DNA of 64,000 nucleotides from positions 1,371,831 to 1,435,830 of the forward strand of contig BCIA01000002.1 in NCBI GenBank assembly GCA_001599815.1, in the 5' to 3' direction. Source of the stretch: Furcasterigmium furcatum. Its lineage: Eukaryota; Ascomycota; Sordariomycetes; Glomerellales; Plectosphaerellaceae. Below, piece by piece: positions 33,881 through 44,752 of this stretch (positions are counted from its first letter, which is position 1; every line of letters begins with the position of its first letter). The translations under genes and the position numbers were made by a program. The notes under the pieces were generated by a model. The model made no database searches, was not told where the DNA came from, and saw only the letters and a program-made list of their open reading frames with translations.

Positions 33881-35380
33881 ATGATCCCCTCAATCCCCAT
33901 CCTGTCCGACTACGGCATCTCGCCTACCCATGGCTTCTTGCCGGACGTTCTGCCGCTGACGCGCCTTCCGGACCCCTACTATAACAAGTGGGAGGCCGTT
34001 GCCGCGAATCTTCAGGCTCTCGTCCTGAGTCGCCGTCTCAGAGGCGTTGTTGATCGCCTCCCCATCCTCTCGACCATTGGCCTCGAGCACGACTCGGAAT
34101 GGCGCCGCGCCTACTCCCTGCTCTGTTTCATGGCCCATGGTTACATCTGGGGAGGCGACCAGCCCTGCGAGACACTCCCGCCGCCGATCACTGTTCCTCT
34201 CCTCGAGGTCAGTGCGCACCTCGAGCTGCCGCCCGTCGCCACCTACGCAGCCGTCTGTCTCTGGAACTTCAAGCCCCTGTTCGTCGACGAGGGCTTCGAG
34301 AGCCTCGAGAACCTCGCGACCCTCAACACCTTCACCGGGTCGCTCGACGAGTCTTGGTTCTACCTCGTCTCCGTGGCCATCGAGTCCACCGGCGCCCCCA
34401 TCATCCCTCTCATGCTGACGGCCATCGCGGCGGCCAGGGAGGGCGATGCTAACGCTGTCGCCCGCTGCCTGCGCGCGTTCGCCGAGCGCTTGACGGACCT
34501 CACCAAGATCCTGCATCGCATGCATGAGAGCTGCGATCCCATCATCTTCTACAACCGCATCCGACCCTTCCTGGCTGGTAGTAAGAATATGGCTGAGGCT
34601 GGTCTGCCCAACGGTGTCAACTACGACAACGGCTCTGGCAAGCCGGACTACCGCCTGTACAGCGGCGGCAGCAATGCCCAGAGCAGTCTCATCCAGTTCT
34701 TCGACATTGTCCTTGGTATCGAACATCGCCCGACCGGGCTGAAGCGGGACTCGTCGGACGGGGACCGTGAAGGTCGCGCTCCGGCCCCGCAGCACAACTT
34801 CATCAACGACATGCGCCGCTACATGCCCGGTCCCCATGCGCGCTTCCTCCGCGACGTCGAGGGCGTCGCCAACATCCGCAGCTTCGTCGAGGCGCACACG
34901 GACAACCAGCCCCTCTGCCTGGCGTACGACGCGTGCCTCGCGATGCTCAGCGCGTTCCGCGACACGCACATCAACATCGTCACCCGGTACGTCGTGGTGC
35001 CGTCCCGCGAGTCGCGCGCGCGCAGCAGGTCCCGCAGCCCGGAGGCGGTCCGGCGCCGCGTCAACATCGCCTCGGCCTCGCGCCAGGTGGGCCAGCAGCA
35101 GGAGGAATCGGGCCAGCCCGGAGACAAGCATAAGAAGCTCAAGGGCACGGGTGGAACAGCCCTGATTCCATTCCTGAAGCAGGCGCGGGATGAGACGGGC
35201 GAGCCGGCCGTAGAGGAATGGACTCGCCGCTTCATGCGCCGCACGGCCAAGGCCGAGGCAAAGGAGACCGCGGCCCTCACCAAGCCGGACCCTGCGCTGC
35301 CGGTCGAGGAGGTCGAGGTCAGCGGACTCGCCTGGGCCTGGACTGTCGAGGACGAGGTGGGCGGTATTTGCAGCTACTGA
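33881..35380 (+). CDS. Indoleamine 2,3-dioxygenase (IDO family)
   Basis: Cytosolic haem enzyme opening the indole ring of L-tryptophan to N-formylkynurenine, the first step toward NAD+ by the kynurenine route. Single exon, 499 aa. Start taken at the ATG at 33881 (MIPSIPILSDYGIS); the frame continues upstream to a GTG but that part has no family similarity. IDO marks: WRRAYSLLCFMAHGYIWG, GSLDESWFYLVSVAIE, the substrate-binding GGSNAQSSLIQFFDIVLG, the distal-pocket block MRRYMPGPHARFL, and the proximal haem ligand H363 in RDTHINIVTRYV. Fungi often carry two or three IDO paralogues; this one has a charged C-terminal extension (about 385-499, with an RS-like RARSRSRSPE stretch) beyond the catalytic core. 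Tandem with rpb2. Confidence 0.94.
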   Translation: MIPSIPILSDYGISPTHGFLPDVLPLTRLPDPYYNKWEAVAANLQALVLSRRLRGVVDRLPILSTIGLEHDSEWRRAYSLLCFMAHGYIWGGDQPCETLPPPITVPLLEVSAHLELPPVATYAAVCLWNFKPLFVDEGFESLENLATLNTFTGSLDESWFYLVSVAIESTGAPIIPLMLTAIAAAREGDANAVARCLRAFAERLTDLTKILHRMHESCDPIIFYNRIRPFLAGSKNMAEAGLPNGVNYDNGSGKPDYRLYSGGSNAQSSLIQFFDIVLGIEHRPTGLKRDSSDGDREGRAPAPQHNFINDMRRYMPGPHARFLRDVEGVANIRSFVEAHTDNQPLCLAYDACLAMLSAFRDTHINIVTRYVVVPSRESRARSRSRSPEAVRRRVNIASASRQVGQQQEESGQPGDKHKKLKGTGGTALIPFLKQARDETGEPAVEEWTRRFMRRTAKAEAKETAALTKPDPALPVEEVEVSGLAWAWTVEDEVGGICSY

Positions 35381-36020
35381 GCTTGTCCTGACAAGGCGGG
35401 CTTTGCTGCATGCCGGCTGCCATTTTGGTGGCGTCTTCTGCGTTGGGAGAAGACGGGGTAGAATTTGAGGCGTCTATAGACCATATGCCATTGTTTACCA
35501 GAGAGATGCTGGCGGTTTCATTCATTGTGATGCTTGTTTCAGGCGATCGACTCCCAGATATTCTGCAGCCCAACCTTGAACTTGAGGCACGTGATCTCGC
35601 GATCGTTAGGCCCACAAGGAGTCCTCACGACGCTAAGCGAAGACCGACTAGCGCTGTTTGATGCCGCTGATTACCTCAGCTCCTCCAGGTACCAAAGCTT
35701 CCCCTTCAACCTGGCGTCGCGAGGCTTAGAAAATCCCATTCACCACGGGCTGGCTTTGTTTCGCAACCTCCGCCACACAACCCTCGACCTGCCGCTGCTG
35801 CTCCCGCCCGCGAACTCGTGTCACTTCTGTTTTTGGCCTGTTCACGGATGCGGAAGGAAGTGATTTGAGGCAGCCGGTCGCCTACTTGGTGGTTTCCTCG
35901 TCGTCGCGGATACTCGCGATCCATCACCTCTTCAACGAGATTCGCGCCGATTCGATTCCATCAACAACGATCGCCTTCGACCTCCGCACGACGCGGCCCG
36001 AGTAGCCCGAGACACCCAAC
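35381..36020. promoter_or_regulatory. Intergenic region, dioxygenase to rpb2
   Basis: 640 bp holding the dioxygenase 3' end and the rpb2 promoter; the ATG lies in CCAACATGG, a strong fungal context. Confidence 0.45.
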
Positions 36021-39000
36021 ATGGCGGACTACGGCGACGACTACGACTACGATTACGAGGAGGAGGATACCAGCATCACCCCCGAGGACTGCTGGACCGT
36101 CATCTCCTCCTTCTTCGACTCGAAGGGCCTCGTGTCCCAGCAGGTTGATTCCTTCGATGAATTTACGACCTCCACGATCCAAGAGCTCATCGACGAGTAC
36201 TCCCAAATCACCCTCGACCAGCCGAACCCTCCTACCGATGATGGCCGCTCCATCGCGCTCCGCCGATATGAAGTCAAGTTCGGCACCGTCATGGTCTCGC
36301 GGCCCTCCATCACCGAGGCCGACGGCAAAGTCTCGACGCTCCTCCCCTACGAATGTCGCGATCGAAACCTCACCTATGCGAGTCCGCTTTATGTTAGAAT
36401 CACGAAGAAGGTCTCCATCGCGGTTGAGAACGAGATCCCCCTGAACGAGCTCGACGAGGACCAGGAGCAGGAGATGAAGGAGACGGGCGAACACCCCACC
36501 AAGCTCGAGTGGGAAGAGGAGGAGCACGAGATCGAGTCCGGCGACAGAGACAAGCCCGATGACATGCGAGACATGATCTTCATCGGCCGGCTTCCCATCA
36601 TGGTCAAGTCCAAGATTTGCCACCTGAGCCGCGAGAGCGAGAACGACCTCTTCATGCTCAACGAGTGCCCCTACGACCAGGGCGGCTACTTCGTCATCAA
36701 CGGAAGTGAGAAGGTGCTCATCGCCCAAGAGCGTTCGGCCGCAAACATCGTCCAGGTCTTCAAGAAGGCGCAGCCCAGTCCGTACACCTACACGGCGGAG
36801 ATCCGCAGTGCTCTCGAGAAGGGCTCTCGCCTGATCTCCAGTCTCATGCTCAAGCTGCACGCCAAGGGCTCCGTTGGAAGGGGCGGCGTCGGCCAGGCTA
36901 TTCACTGCACGCTGCCGTACGTCAAGGTCGACACCCCCGTCGGTATCGTCTTCCGCGCCCTCGGTATCGTCTCTGACGAGGACATCCTCAACCACATCTG
37001 CTACGACCGCAACGATACCCAGATGCTGGAAATGCTCCGCCCCGTTATTGAAGAGGCCTTCATTGTCCAGGATCGTAATGTGGCCCTGGACTGGATCGGC
37101 AAGCGTGGCAGCAATCACACCATGACTCGCGAGAAGCGTATAAGAAGCGCCAAGGAGATCTTGCAGAAAGAGACTCTCCCCCATATCTCCCAGAGCGAAG
37201 GTAGTGAGACCCGGAAGGCCTTCTTCCTGGGCTACATGGTCCACAAGCTGCTGCAGTGCGCGCTGGGCCGAAGGGATATCGACGACCGCGATCACTTCGG
37301 AAAGAAGCGTCTTGATCTGGCTGGCCCGCTGCTTGCCAAGCTTTTCCGCAACATTGTCCGTCGCATGAACCAGGAGCTCTCAGGACATCTCAAGCGGTGC
37401 GTCGAGTCTAACAGGCAGTTCAGCCTGACCCTCGGCGTCAAGCCCCAGACCCTGTCCAACGGTCTGAAGTACTCTCTTGCCACCGGCAACTGGGGCGACC
37501 AGAAGAAGGCGATGAGCTCGACGGCCGGTGTGTCTCAGGTGTTGAACAGATACACCTTTGCCTCCACGCTCTCACATTTGCGCCGCACCAACACTCCTAT
37601 CGGGAGAGATGGCAAGCTCGCCAAGCCGCGCCAGCTTCACAACACCCATTGGGGCCTGGTCTGCCCTGCCGAGACGCCCGAAGGACAGGCTTGTGGCCTT
37701 GTCAAGAACCTTTCTCTCATGTGCTACGTCAGTGTCGGCACGCCCGCCGAGCCTATCATCGACTACATGATCCAGCGAGGCATGGAGGTGCTCGAGGAGT
37801 ACGAGCCTCTCCGATACCCCAACGCAACCAAGGTCTTCCTCAACGGTGTCTGGGTCGGTGTGCACCAAGATCCCAGGACGCTTGTTCCGGACGTTCAGGG
37901 AACGCGTCGGCGCAACGTCATTTCTCACGAGGTGTCTCTCGTCCGCGATATCCGTGATCGCGAGTTCAAGATCTTCTCCGATGCTGGCCGTGTCATGAGA
38001 CCCGTCTTTGTTGTCGAGCAGAGCACGACCGGCACTGTTGAGCAGGGCCATCTCGTTCTCCAGAAGGCCCTCGTCAACGAAATGCGGGACCAGCAGGAGA
38101 ACCCGCCTGATAACCCCGAGGACAAGATTACCTGGCAGACGCTTGCGCACAGCGGTATCATCGAATACCTCGATGCCGAGGAGGAAGAGACGTCCATGAT
38201 TTGCATGACGCCGGAGGATCTCGAAATGTACCGCAGCCAGAAAGAGGGCTATGACTATCCCGATGAGGTCGCGGAGGGGCCGAACAGACGTCTGAGGACC
38301 AAGATCGCCAAGACGACGCACATGTATACTCACTGCGAGATTCACCCTAGCATGCTGCTGGGTATTTGCGCCAGCATCATTCCCTTCCCTGATCACAACC
38401 AGGTATGCTTCCCGCATTCTTTCCTATTGCTTGAATTCACGTACTAACACCAGCGCTTTAGTCTCCCCGTAACACTTACCAGTCAGCCATGGGCAAGCAA
38501 GCCATGGGCTTCTTCCTCACCAACTACTCCCGCAGAATGGACACGATGGCCAACATCTTGTACTACCCGCAAAAGCCACTCGCCACAACGCGATCCATGG
38601 AGTTCCTCAAGTTCCGAGAACTGCCGGCCGGCCAAAACGCCATCGTTGCCATTGCCTGTTACTCGGGTTACAACCAGGAAGACTCCGTCGTTATGAACCA
38701 AAGCAGCATCGATCGTGGTCTTTTCCGAAGTCTATTCTTCCGTTCCTACACGGACTGCGAGAAGCGCGTCGGTATCAATCTTGTTGAGCAGTTTGAGAAG
38801 CCGTTCAGGTCCGACACCCTGCGACTTAAGCACGGCACCTACGACAAGCTGGACGACGACGGCATCGTCGCTCCCGGTGTTCGTGTTTCCGGTGAAGACA
38901 TCATCATCGGCAAGACGTCACCCATCAACCCCGACAACCAGGAGCTTGGCCAGCGCACCACCCAGCACGTCAAGCGTGATGCCTCGACGCCGCTGCGCAG

Positions 39001-39909
39001 CACCGAGAACGGCATTATCGACTCGGTCGTGTTAACGACGAACCAGGATGGCCTGCGCTACGTCAAGGTCCGTGTCAGGACCACCAAGGTCCCCCAGATC
39101 GGAGACAAATTCGCGTCTCGTCACGGTCAGAAGGGTACGATCGGTCTCACGTTCCGCCAGGAGGACATGCCCTTCACCGCTGAAGGCATTACCCCCGACA
39201 TCATCATCAACCCCCATGCCATTCCGTCTCGTATGACAATCGCCCATTTGATCGAATGTCTCCTCAGCAAGGTATCGACACTCAAGGGCATGGAGGGTGA
39301 TGCAACCCCGTTCACGGATGTCACGGTCGACTCTGTCTCGCAGCTGCTCCGCGACCAGGGCTACCAGTCGCGTGGCTTCGAGATCATGTACAACGGCCAC
39401 ACCGGCAAGAAGCTGAGGGCGCAGGTCTTCTTCGGACCTACCTACTACCAGCGTCTCCGTCACATGGTCGACGACAAGATCCACGCCCGCGCCCGCGGGC
39501 CTGTCCAGATCATGACGCGCCAACCCGTCGAGGGTCGTGCCCGTGACGGTGGTCTGCGTTTCGGAGAAATGGAGCGTGATTGCATGATTGCTCACGGTGC
39601 CGCCGCCTTCCTGAAGGAGCGTCTCTTCGAAGTCTCTGACGCTTTCCGCGTCCACGTTTGCGAGATCTGCGGCCTGATGACGCCCATCGCGTAAGTCGAA
39701 CGAACCCGAGTTTGATATATGAGTGAAATGCTAACTGTCGTCGCAGAAACCTCTCGAAGCAGTCGTTCGAGTGCCGCCCGTGCAAGAACAAGACCAAGAT
39801 TGCGCAGATCCACATCCCCTACGCCGCCAAGCTGCTCTTCCAGGAGCTGCAGTCTATGAACATCGCCGCGCGCATGTTCACGGACAGGTCTGGCGTGTCC
39901 ATCCGCTAA
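36021..39909 (+). CDS. rpb2: RNA polymerase II second-largest subunit
   Basis: Catalytic-centre subunit of RNA polymerase II (nucleus). Exons 36021-38402, 38462-39690 and 39747-39909 give 1257 aa, the expected length (yeast 1224). The domain order is complete: acidic N-terminus, protrusion and lobe (GGYFVINGSEKVLIAQER), fork (NRYTFASTLSHLRR near 510, HNTHWGLVCPAETPEG near 545), external regions, hybrid-binding domain (GYNQEDSVVMNQSS), the DKFASRHGQKG block, wall, and clamp with the zinc ligands CEIC and CRPC near 1190-1213. The two introns fall at the usual Pezizomycotina positions; this is the standard phylogenetic marker, so its sequence would place the organism. Convergent with pet117. Confidence 0.97.
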
Positions 39910-40528
39910 GCCTGCAGCGGGGATGAGTTTCAAGTGAGGCACGAAGAGAGAAGAGCAGCGCGATGACTGTCGTGCGAAGATAGAAGAAGACTTCAAGGAG
40001 GTTGGGAAAGGGATTTGGCTTTTTTGCATGGAACGGCGTCCCGGGGGGCACGGAAAGATGCTGCGCACGAGGACGAGAGATATCAAACAAAACCGAGCGA
40101 GGCCCGCGCGGGAGGGACGACGAAGAGAAGAAGAAGATTGGAAGACGGGCCATGATTGTGTCGTGTAATCATCTTTGTACATCAAACTCTATAGCGTGAG
40201 ATGGATGGTCTCAGGTAGCTCAGCAGGCTGGCATCCGCGCCGCGGGCCGCATGGCCTGCCTGGCCGTGAGCCCGACAATACCCATCATTTTGAGATCAGT
40301 CCTTGTCCGTGGGCAGCCCGTGACCGCCGTCGTGATGCTGGGAGTGCCTACGTGTCTAGCACGGGGCGGAGTGGAGTGTATAGGAGGTTCACGGCATGCC
40401 ATCCGGCCATGCCAGCGTCGTCCTATGAAGAGAGCCCCTTTTTAGGTATGCTGGGTCCTTGCCTCAGTCCTGCTCTCGCGGCCTCGAGTGCCGTGTATCA
40501 TGGGGTTTCCTTCGCCATGTCGGACATG
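39910..40528. other. Convergent 3' region, rpb2 / pet117
   Basis: 619 bp between converging stops. Purine-rich GAAGA runs near 39940-39990 and 40110-40150 on the + strand. No gene. Confidence 0.4.
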
Positions 40529-40896
40529 CTACCTCCCCCCAGCCCCTGACGGGTCTGGCCCGCTCCCGCTCGCCGGCGGTAATGCGTCGAGAATCGAGCT
40601 CTTGACGGACTGTTCCTTCTTGTATTCTGCCTCGAGTGCCTTCTGCATGTCGAAGTCGAGCTGGCGCTCCCGCTTGATGCGCTGCTGCTCCATGTCTCGG
40701 ATGACGCCTTGGTGCATTGCCTGGGGGGTGGTGATGTTAGTATTCCATCCTGCTAGCGTCGATAGAGTGTGTAAGATGGGCAGGGGCCGGGGAGACTTGC
40801 CTCCTTCTCGAACTTTTGCTGGAAGTGCACGATGACGATTGTGCCCACGGCGAAGAGGGACGTCGCGGCCAGCGTGAGCTTGGATGCGCGGGACAT
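40529..40896 (-). CDS. pet117: Cytochrome c oxidase assembly factor Pet117
   Basis: Small mitochondrial inner-membrane protein needed for complex IV assembly, coupling haem a synthase Cox15 oligomerisation to assembly. Two exons, 40896-40801 and 40720-40529, give 95 aa. An N-terminal membrane segment (LTLAATSLFAVGTIVIVHF, residues about 7-25) is followed by the family block QQKFEKEAMHQGVIRDMEQQ split over the intron, then a charged helix (RIKRERQLDFDMQKALEAEYKKE as successive short blocks). The intron begins with GC rather than GT (see separate entry). C-terminal 25 residues are Pro/Gly/Ser-rich and probably variable. Divergent from vma10, 566 bp apart. Confidence 0.92.
40721..40800 (-). other. 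GC-AG intron in pet117
   Basis: Donor AG|GCAAGT, acceptor CCCCAG, branch ACTAACA about 25 nt upstream; 80 nt. Only the GC donor keeps the frame across K-E|A-M-H-Q-G; the nearby GTTCGA would shift it. GC-AG introns are a known minor class that need an otherwise perfect donor, as here. Confidence 0.85.
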
Positions 40897-41462
40897 GGTG
40901 CTGGCGCTGCGGGGGCAGCTGGGTGTCAATTGGGTGTATGGGGGTATCTGCAGCCGTATAGAGATGTCTGGGAAAGGTCGCTTGGTCCTGGTGTTCTGTA
41001 TTCGCGGGATGGGCTGATGTTGGAGAGCGATGTCAATGTCCGGATAGCGACGGAGCTTTGAGCTGCCTTCCACTGGCTGGCGCAACTTTTCGCTGGAGCT
41101 TGCTCCGGCCCATGCATCGCGCCGTGGGTCGGGTCCACATCCGCTACATGCATATGCAGGTGCCCCCACTGCTGCTCGGCGGGCAGCAACTCAGCAACTC
41201 AGCCAGCCAGCTCCACCAAGTACGACAACTCAACTGGAGCGAACCAACATCGACGACCTTCAACCTCGAACACCTCCAAGCTCATCCTACATCGACCGGC
41301 CCGAGACAAGAGCAGCTGCTCCGCCGCCACGACAACCCCAGGAAGCCTCTGATACCGCGTGAAGCACCTCCGCGACCGACCGTTGTCCTCAGCGCTCGGC
41401 ACCCTCGACGTCACTTCCGACCAAGCTCCTCGAAGCTCCGACCACCCACATCCTCCGTCACC
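40897..41462. promoter_or_regulatory. Divergent promoter, pet117 / vma10
   Basis: 566 bp between the starts of a complex IV assembly factor and a V-ATPase subunit. No gene in it. Confidence 0.45.
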
Positions 41463-42122
41463 ATGGTGCGCTATCTCACCGTCCGCCTGGCCTGGTGGTC
41501 TTGATGGCTGGCTAACATGATACGACGCAGTCCGCCCAGAACTCGGCAGGTATCCAGACTCTCCTGGACGTATGTCAACCCTCATGTTCCAGGCAGACGC
41601 TGCCACTCTTGACGATACTAACTCCCCCAATAGGCAGAGAGGGATGCGTCCAAGATTGTCCAGAAGGGTAAGCCAGTCCCCAAGTAGCTCCCCGTTATAC
41701 CATATGACTGACCCGCCTTCTCCAGCCCGAGAGTGTACGTCCCCAACAGACCCCGACGAGCCACCCAAGAACCAGTAACTCACAGCAGCCCGCTCGACAG
41801 TCCGCACCAAGCGCGTCAGGGAGGCCCGCGACGAGGCCAAGAAGGAGATCGACGACTACCGCAAGAACAAGGAGGAGGAGTTCAAGAAGTTCGAGGCCCA
41901 GGTACGGCGACCTCACGATACACCAGACTGATGCGGTATGCTGACCTCATCTCCCCGCAGCACTCCCAAGGAAACAAGCAGGCCGAGGACGAGGCGAACA
42001 AGGAGGCTGAGGTCAAGATCAAGGAGATCAAGGCCGCCGGCCAGAAGAGCCAGGACAAGGTCGTCAAGGACCTCCTCAACGGCGTTTTCGACGTCAAGCC
42101 TGTTCCCCCCACGGAAGCGTAA
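41463..42122 (+). CDS. vma10: V-type ATPase subunit G
   Basis: Peripheral-stalk subunit of the vacuolar proton pump V1 sector, pairing with subunit E as a coiled coil. Six exons: 41463-41465 (the start codon alone), 41531-41569, 41634-41667, 41726-41734 (a 9-nt microexon), 41801-41901 and 41961-42122, giving 115 aa, the normal length. Joined, the start reads M-SAQNSAGIQTLLD-AERDASKIVQK-ARE-F-RTKRVREARDEAKKEI in consecutive exons, matching the conserved N-terminus of fungal G subunits only with this exact splicing. All introns have GT-AG ends and CTNAC-like branches. The rest is a charged coiled coil (EEEFKKFEAQHSQGNKQ). Divergent from pet117, convergent with the CTNNBL1-like gene. Confidence 0.93.
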
Positions 42123-42393
42123 GGCCCCCTCCAAGCAACCTCAGATGCGATTCGCGAGACGCCACGATCGGAAGCAAGTTAGAGATGAGACCCGGGACAG
42201 GGGAATGCATGGGGCTCTGGCCCGGGATTGGGTAGCAGGTGTTCATATTGCCTGGACTGAGCACCGCAGACAACCTTCGAGTTAGCAAGTATTCATCATC
42301 GTCATATTCTCATGTACGACAAATTGCCGCGCCGATGACCGAAATATGCCTCGTAGGGCATCTGCTTTTTTGTTGCTATTATTGTAGCAGGGG

Positions 42394-44279
42394 TCATCGC
42401 AGACACTCGAGAAGCGCCTTGAGCATGTCCCCCGCGTCCTTGCTCTCTGGCCGCTCCTCGTCCAGCCCCTCCAGCTGCTCCGTCAGCGTGGCGCGGATGA
42501 CGCTGAAGTCCTCGTCCCGCTCGGCAAGCAGCTTCTGTATCCTCCTCCGCGCGCCGCTGTCCTCGGCGATAAGCCACGCTAGTACCACATCGATCGTCTG
42601 TAGACTGAACAGCCCGGCCTCGAGCCGCTCGGCGAACCACTCGTCCTCCATGGCCGAGCGCTCCTCCTCGTCCATCCCCTTCCTCTCCTCCTGGATCCGC
42701 GCGTCGATAACGCCCACCCGGGAGGCATAGCCCCTCCGCAGCGCCACGAGCTTCCCCGTCTTCTCGTACTCCTTTTCTACAAACTTGGCTAGCGTCCGGA
42801 TACGCTCCGCCGACTCGGCGGGCAGCAGCCGCAGCAGCGACGCGAAGATGCCCAGCAGGTGCTCCACGGCCTGCCCGTCCTGGCGCTTCATGAACATGGT
42901 GAACACGGTCTTGAGGCCGCCCGCCTCGACGAGCTTCACGCACACCTCGGCGCCCGCCTGCCCGCCCAGCGCGTGGTCCAGCAGCCGCAGCGCGGGCATC
43001 TTGCTCATCTTGCCCTCCTTGAGCATGATGAGGCACAGCTCCACGCCCTCGGCCTCGACGAACCGCGCCTTGCCCTCGGGCTCGTCGCTCAGGCTCGTCA
43101 GCGTCTCGAACAGGTCCTGCATGTACTCCTCCTCCTCGCCGCCCTTCTCGGGGTCGCGCTTGCGGTAGCTCGCGACGAGCTGCAGCGCCGCGTCCGCCGT
43201 GTCGAGGGCCGCGAGCCCCCGCCGCGTCGCGGGGGACGTCTGCGCGATGATGGCCAGCAGCTCCGCGGCGTACTGCTTGTTCTGCGACACGGGGGACTCC
43301 TTGCGCTGGATCCGCCCGAGGAGCCACTTTAGGAGGACCTCGTCCTGGCCGACCTTCTCGGCGATGGACTTGCGCGAGAGCACGTTCTCGATGACGGACA
43401 GGGCGTGGTAGACGCCGCTCCTGTCGGCCTCGTCGTCCTCGTTGAGGCGGTTGAGGTTCGAGACGAGCAGACCCAGCAGGTCGGCGTCGAGCATGGCGTC
43501 GACGAGGGGGTTCCACTGGTCGTCGTCGGCCGCGACGTCGTCGTCCGTCAGCTCGCCGATGATCTCGACAGCGTCGATGGCGATGTCCGTGTTCTCGTGG
43601 GCGAGCAGGCCGACGAGGCTGGCGACGCACCCGAGGCGGGCGAACTCGCCCCAGAGCGCGGGGTGGTCGGAGAGGATGGAGAGCTCCTTGATGGCCGTGT
43701 CGAGGTCCGCCTCGCTGGCGATGAACTTCTGGGGGTCGTTCTCGAAGCGCGCGCGCAGCTCGCCGTTCTTGGATATCGTCTTCTCGAAGCCCAGGGCGAA
43801 CTTGCGCAGCCAGGCGCCGTCGATCTTCTCCGGCGCGGGGGGCTCGTCGGCGTCGTCGCGCGAGTCGACAAAGTCCATCACGTCCGTCTGCTGCTTCGAC
43901 ATGCCGCTGCCGAAGAAGCGCCCGTCCTCGTCGTCCGGGGGCAGTTCGGGACCGTAGTCGCCGTCCTCGCCGTCCTCCGGGGGCGGTGCAGGACCGGCCT
44001 CGGTGTCATCGTCGTCTTCAACTTGGGCGTGCCGGCTGCGGTCGCCGTTCGAGCTTAGCTTTGCGGACTTGTAGACCTGGCCTGTTCGGTTGGTTAGAGG
44101 GTGTTGGGCGCGTGGGTATGGGTTCGGGGGAAGGCGTACTAGGATCTCGTACGGGGTCGAGCTTCCGTTTGCTAGGGACTCCCGACTTCTGCACGAAGAG
44201 GATTATTAGCAAGAGCTTGCCAGAAGCAGGAATTGCGTGTAGGTTGGCGAACCTTGAACAGGTCGTCGACGCTCGTCAT
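42394..44279 (-). CDS. Beta-catenin-like protein 1 (CTNNBL1), spliceosome-associated armadillo protein
   Basis: Nuclear ARM-repeat protein that associates with the Prp19/CDC5L complex and binds NLS-bearing splicing factors. Exons 44279-44253, 44188-44140 and 44081-42394 give 587 aa. The first 9-codon exon (MTSVDDLFK) and the 49-nt second exon (KSGVPSKRKLDPVRDPS) match the conserved N-terminus; the first donor is the weak GTTCGC. An acidic segment (about 55-90) precedes the conserved CTNNBL1 domain and helical repeats: DGAWLRKFALGFEK, AVEIIGELTDDDV, ARLGCVASLVGLLAHENTDI, NVLSRKSIAEKVGQ, and GGLKTVFTMFMKR. C-terminal coiled region ends GDMLKALLECLR. Convergent with vma10 (271 bp), divergent from the mutase-family gene. 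Confidence 0.93.
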
Positions 44280-44752
44280 GTTGGCGGCGCGGCGCACCGG
44301 ATGGTGCTATTGGGATTCTCTTGGGATGACCAGGTTATGGGGTCCACATCCACGGGTGTATGCGCAGGTAAAGCGGAATGTCGTTCGGATGTAAGAAAAG
44401 GCGGTGGTGAAATCAGGAGCCTCGTTTGCGATCTTGAATCTCAAAGTTGGCGATGGTCCATCAATCTGCAGGAGCCGGGGTAGCTCCACGATCCACTTCC
44501 CTCCGCCGTTAAATGCAAACGAATCGCGCATAGCTCAATATCGCATTATCCAACCTTGACCCTGAACGACCCACTCGCTGAGTGAGTCTCTCAGCACCAA
44601 AGTGGCTCATCTTCTGCCTGGATGTGTCACAGTCCAGGACCAGCAGCGCAGCGAGCATATAGATCTAGATTTGTCTTTGGGTATCTTTCGCGTCTATGAT
44701 ACATTAGATTGTACATTTCCCATCTTACACCACCGCTTGCAGCACTGGCACC
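44280..44752. promoter_or_regulatory. Divergent promoter, CTNNBL1-like / mutase-family gene
   Basis: 473 bp between divergent start codons; no gene or distinct motif seen. Confidence 0.4.

Noticed and set aside
42302..43630. 442-codon minus-strand frame inside the CTNNBL1-like gene
   Set aside because: Out-of-frame shadow with extreme Arg/Gly content; the other frame gives the recognisable protein.
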